Shown here in pieces: positions 5,237-5,463 of a stretch of DNA of 5,463 nucleotides. Position 1 is the stretch's first letter. Each line of letters starts with the position of its first letter. A program made the translations under genes and the position numbers. The DNA is from Deltaproteobacteria bacterium (GTDB lineage: Bacteria; Desulfobacterota; Desulfobacteria; Desulfobacterales; B30-G6): the NCBI GenBank assembly GCA_003647375.1, contig QMMS01000317.1, forward strand, positions 1 to 5,463. The letters are read 5' to 3'. Below the pieces are notes generated by a model that was given only the letters and a program-made list of their open reading frames with translations, was not told where the DNA came from and ran no database searches.

Positions 5237-5463
5237 ATGAGCATTAACATCATACTCGTGGACGACCACAAAATAATCCGTGACGGCCTGCGCTCCCTGC
5301 TTGAAAAGGAGACGGACATGGCGGTCGTGGCCGAGGCGGAGAACGGGCGCGATGCCGTCAAACTTTCCAGGAAATTCGCCCCGGACATAGTGATAATGGA
5401 CATCAACATGCCTGATCTGAACGGTGTGGATGCCGCCACCCTGATCCTGGAAGAGAGCCCGGA
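5237..5463 (+). CDS. NarL/LuxR-type response regulator, N-terminal receiver part, cut by window end
   Basis: This gene encodes the receiver domain of a response regulator; 75 complete codons are visible. The acidic pair Asp9-Asp10 (ILVDDHKIIRDGLRSLL, 6-22) binds Mg2+, and Asp55 in VIMDINMPDLNGVDA (52-66) is the predicted phosphorylation site. The DHxIxRDGLRxLL pattern is typical of NarL/FixJ-type regulators, whose C-terminal half is a LuxR-type helix-turn-helix; that half lies outside the window, so the DNA-binding type is inferred. ATG 5237 is well supported: AGGGA (5226-5230) stands 6 nt before it and an in-frame TGA lies at 5219-5221. HisKA_3 kinases usually pair with this regulator class, which fits the divergent kinase at 4901-2958. 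A TTGAAA (5173-5178) with a weak TAACCT (5195-5200) is the best promoter guess and is poor. Confidence 0.92.
   Translation, partial: MSINIILVDDHKIIRDGLRSLLEKETDMAVVAEAENGRDAVKLSRKFAPDIVIMDINMPDLNGVDAATLILEESP

Noticed and set aside
1..5463. CRISPR arrays, tRNA, rRNA, intact insertion sequences, defence systems
   Set aside because: No regularly spaced repeats, cloverleaf-like segments, transposase motifs or defence-protein motifs were seen on either strand.

Overview
This 5.46 kb window most resembles the chromosome of an anaerobic or metabolically versatile Proteobacterium/Desulfobacterota (delta-proteobacterial sulfate-reducer type). That is an inference from the gene families (Bax-like GH73 protein, CvfB-type S1 protein, BKACE remnant, 7TMR-type sensor kinase with a NarL/LuxR-type receiver) and from intermediate base composition. 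No single marker fixes the taxon.

Layout from left to right. (1) Positions 1-978, plus strand: the 3' part of a Bax-like peptidoglycan glucosaminidase, open at the window edge. Its last ~45 residues look like the tail of a periplasmic solute-binding protein. (2) 979-1462: a non-coding stretch packed with dyads: a 12-bp inverted repeat around an 8-bp one, a 16-position near-perfect hairpin and a 20-bp perfect palindrome. On the minus strand it also holds a short reading frame interrupted by one stop, probably a relic. (3) 1463-2023, plus: a short S1 RNA-binding protein equivalent to only the C-terminal half of CvfB-type proteins, with a basic tail. (4) 2056-2495, minus: a clear BKACE (DUF849, beta-keto acid cleavage enzyme) pseudogene with a one-base frameshift and loss of its C-terminal half. 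(5) 2508-2957: an AT-rich spacer with a 22-bp perfect palindrome and a possible 59-codon ORF (2699-2878) of foreign-looking composition. (6) 2958-4901, minus: a complete membrane sensor histidine kinase (anchor, periplasmic domain, seven-helix region, HisKA_3 and HATPase). (7) 4902-5236: the divergent spacer. It contains the window's only two CTAG tetranucleotides, each inside the same inverted 10-mer, plus a possible tiny minus-strand ORF. (8) 5237-5463, plus: the start of a NarL/LuxR-type response regulator, cut by the window end.

The kinase and response regulator form a divergent pair and very probably a two-component system. The shared 10-mer, one copy just upstream of each gene, is a candidate autoregulatory site. 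The 1.98 kb between the Bax-like gene and the kinase looks like a decaying accessory region, with a frameshifted pseudogene, a half-length S1 protein, a stop-interrupted frame and palindromes. I found no transposase, CRISPR array, tRNA or rRNA, and no convincing undescribed multi-gene system.
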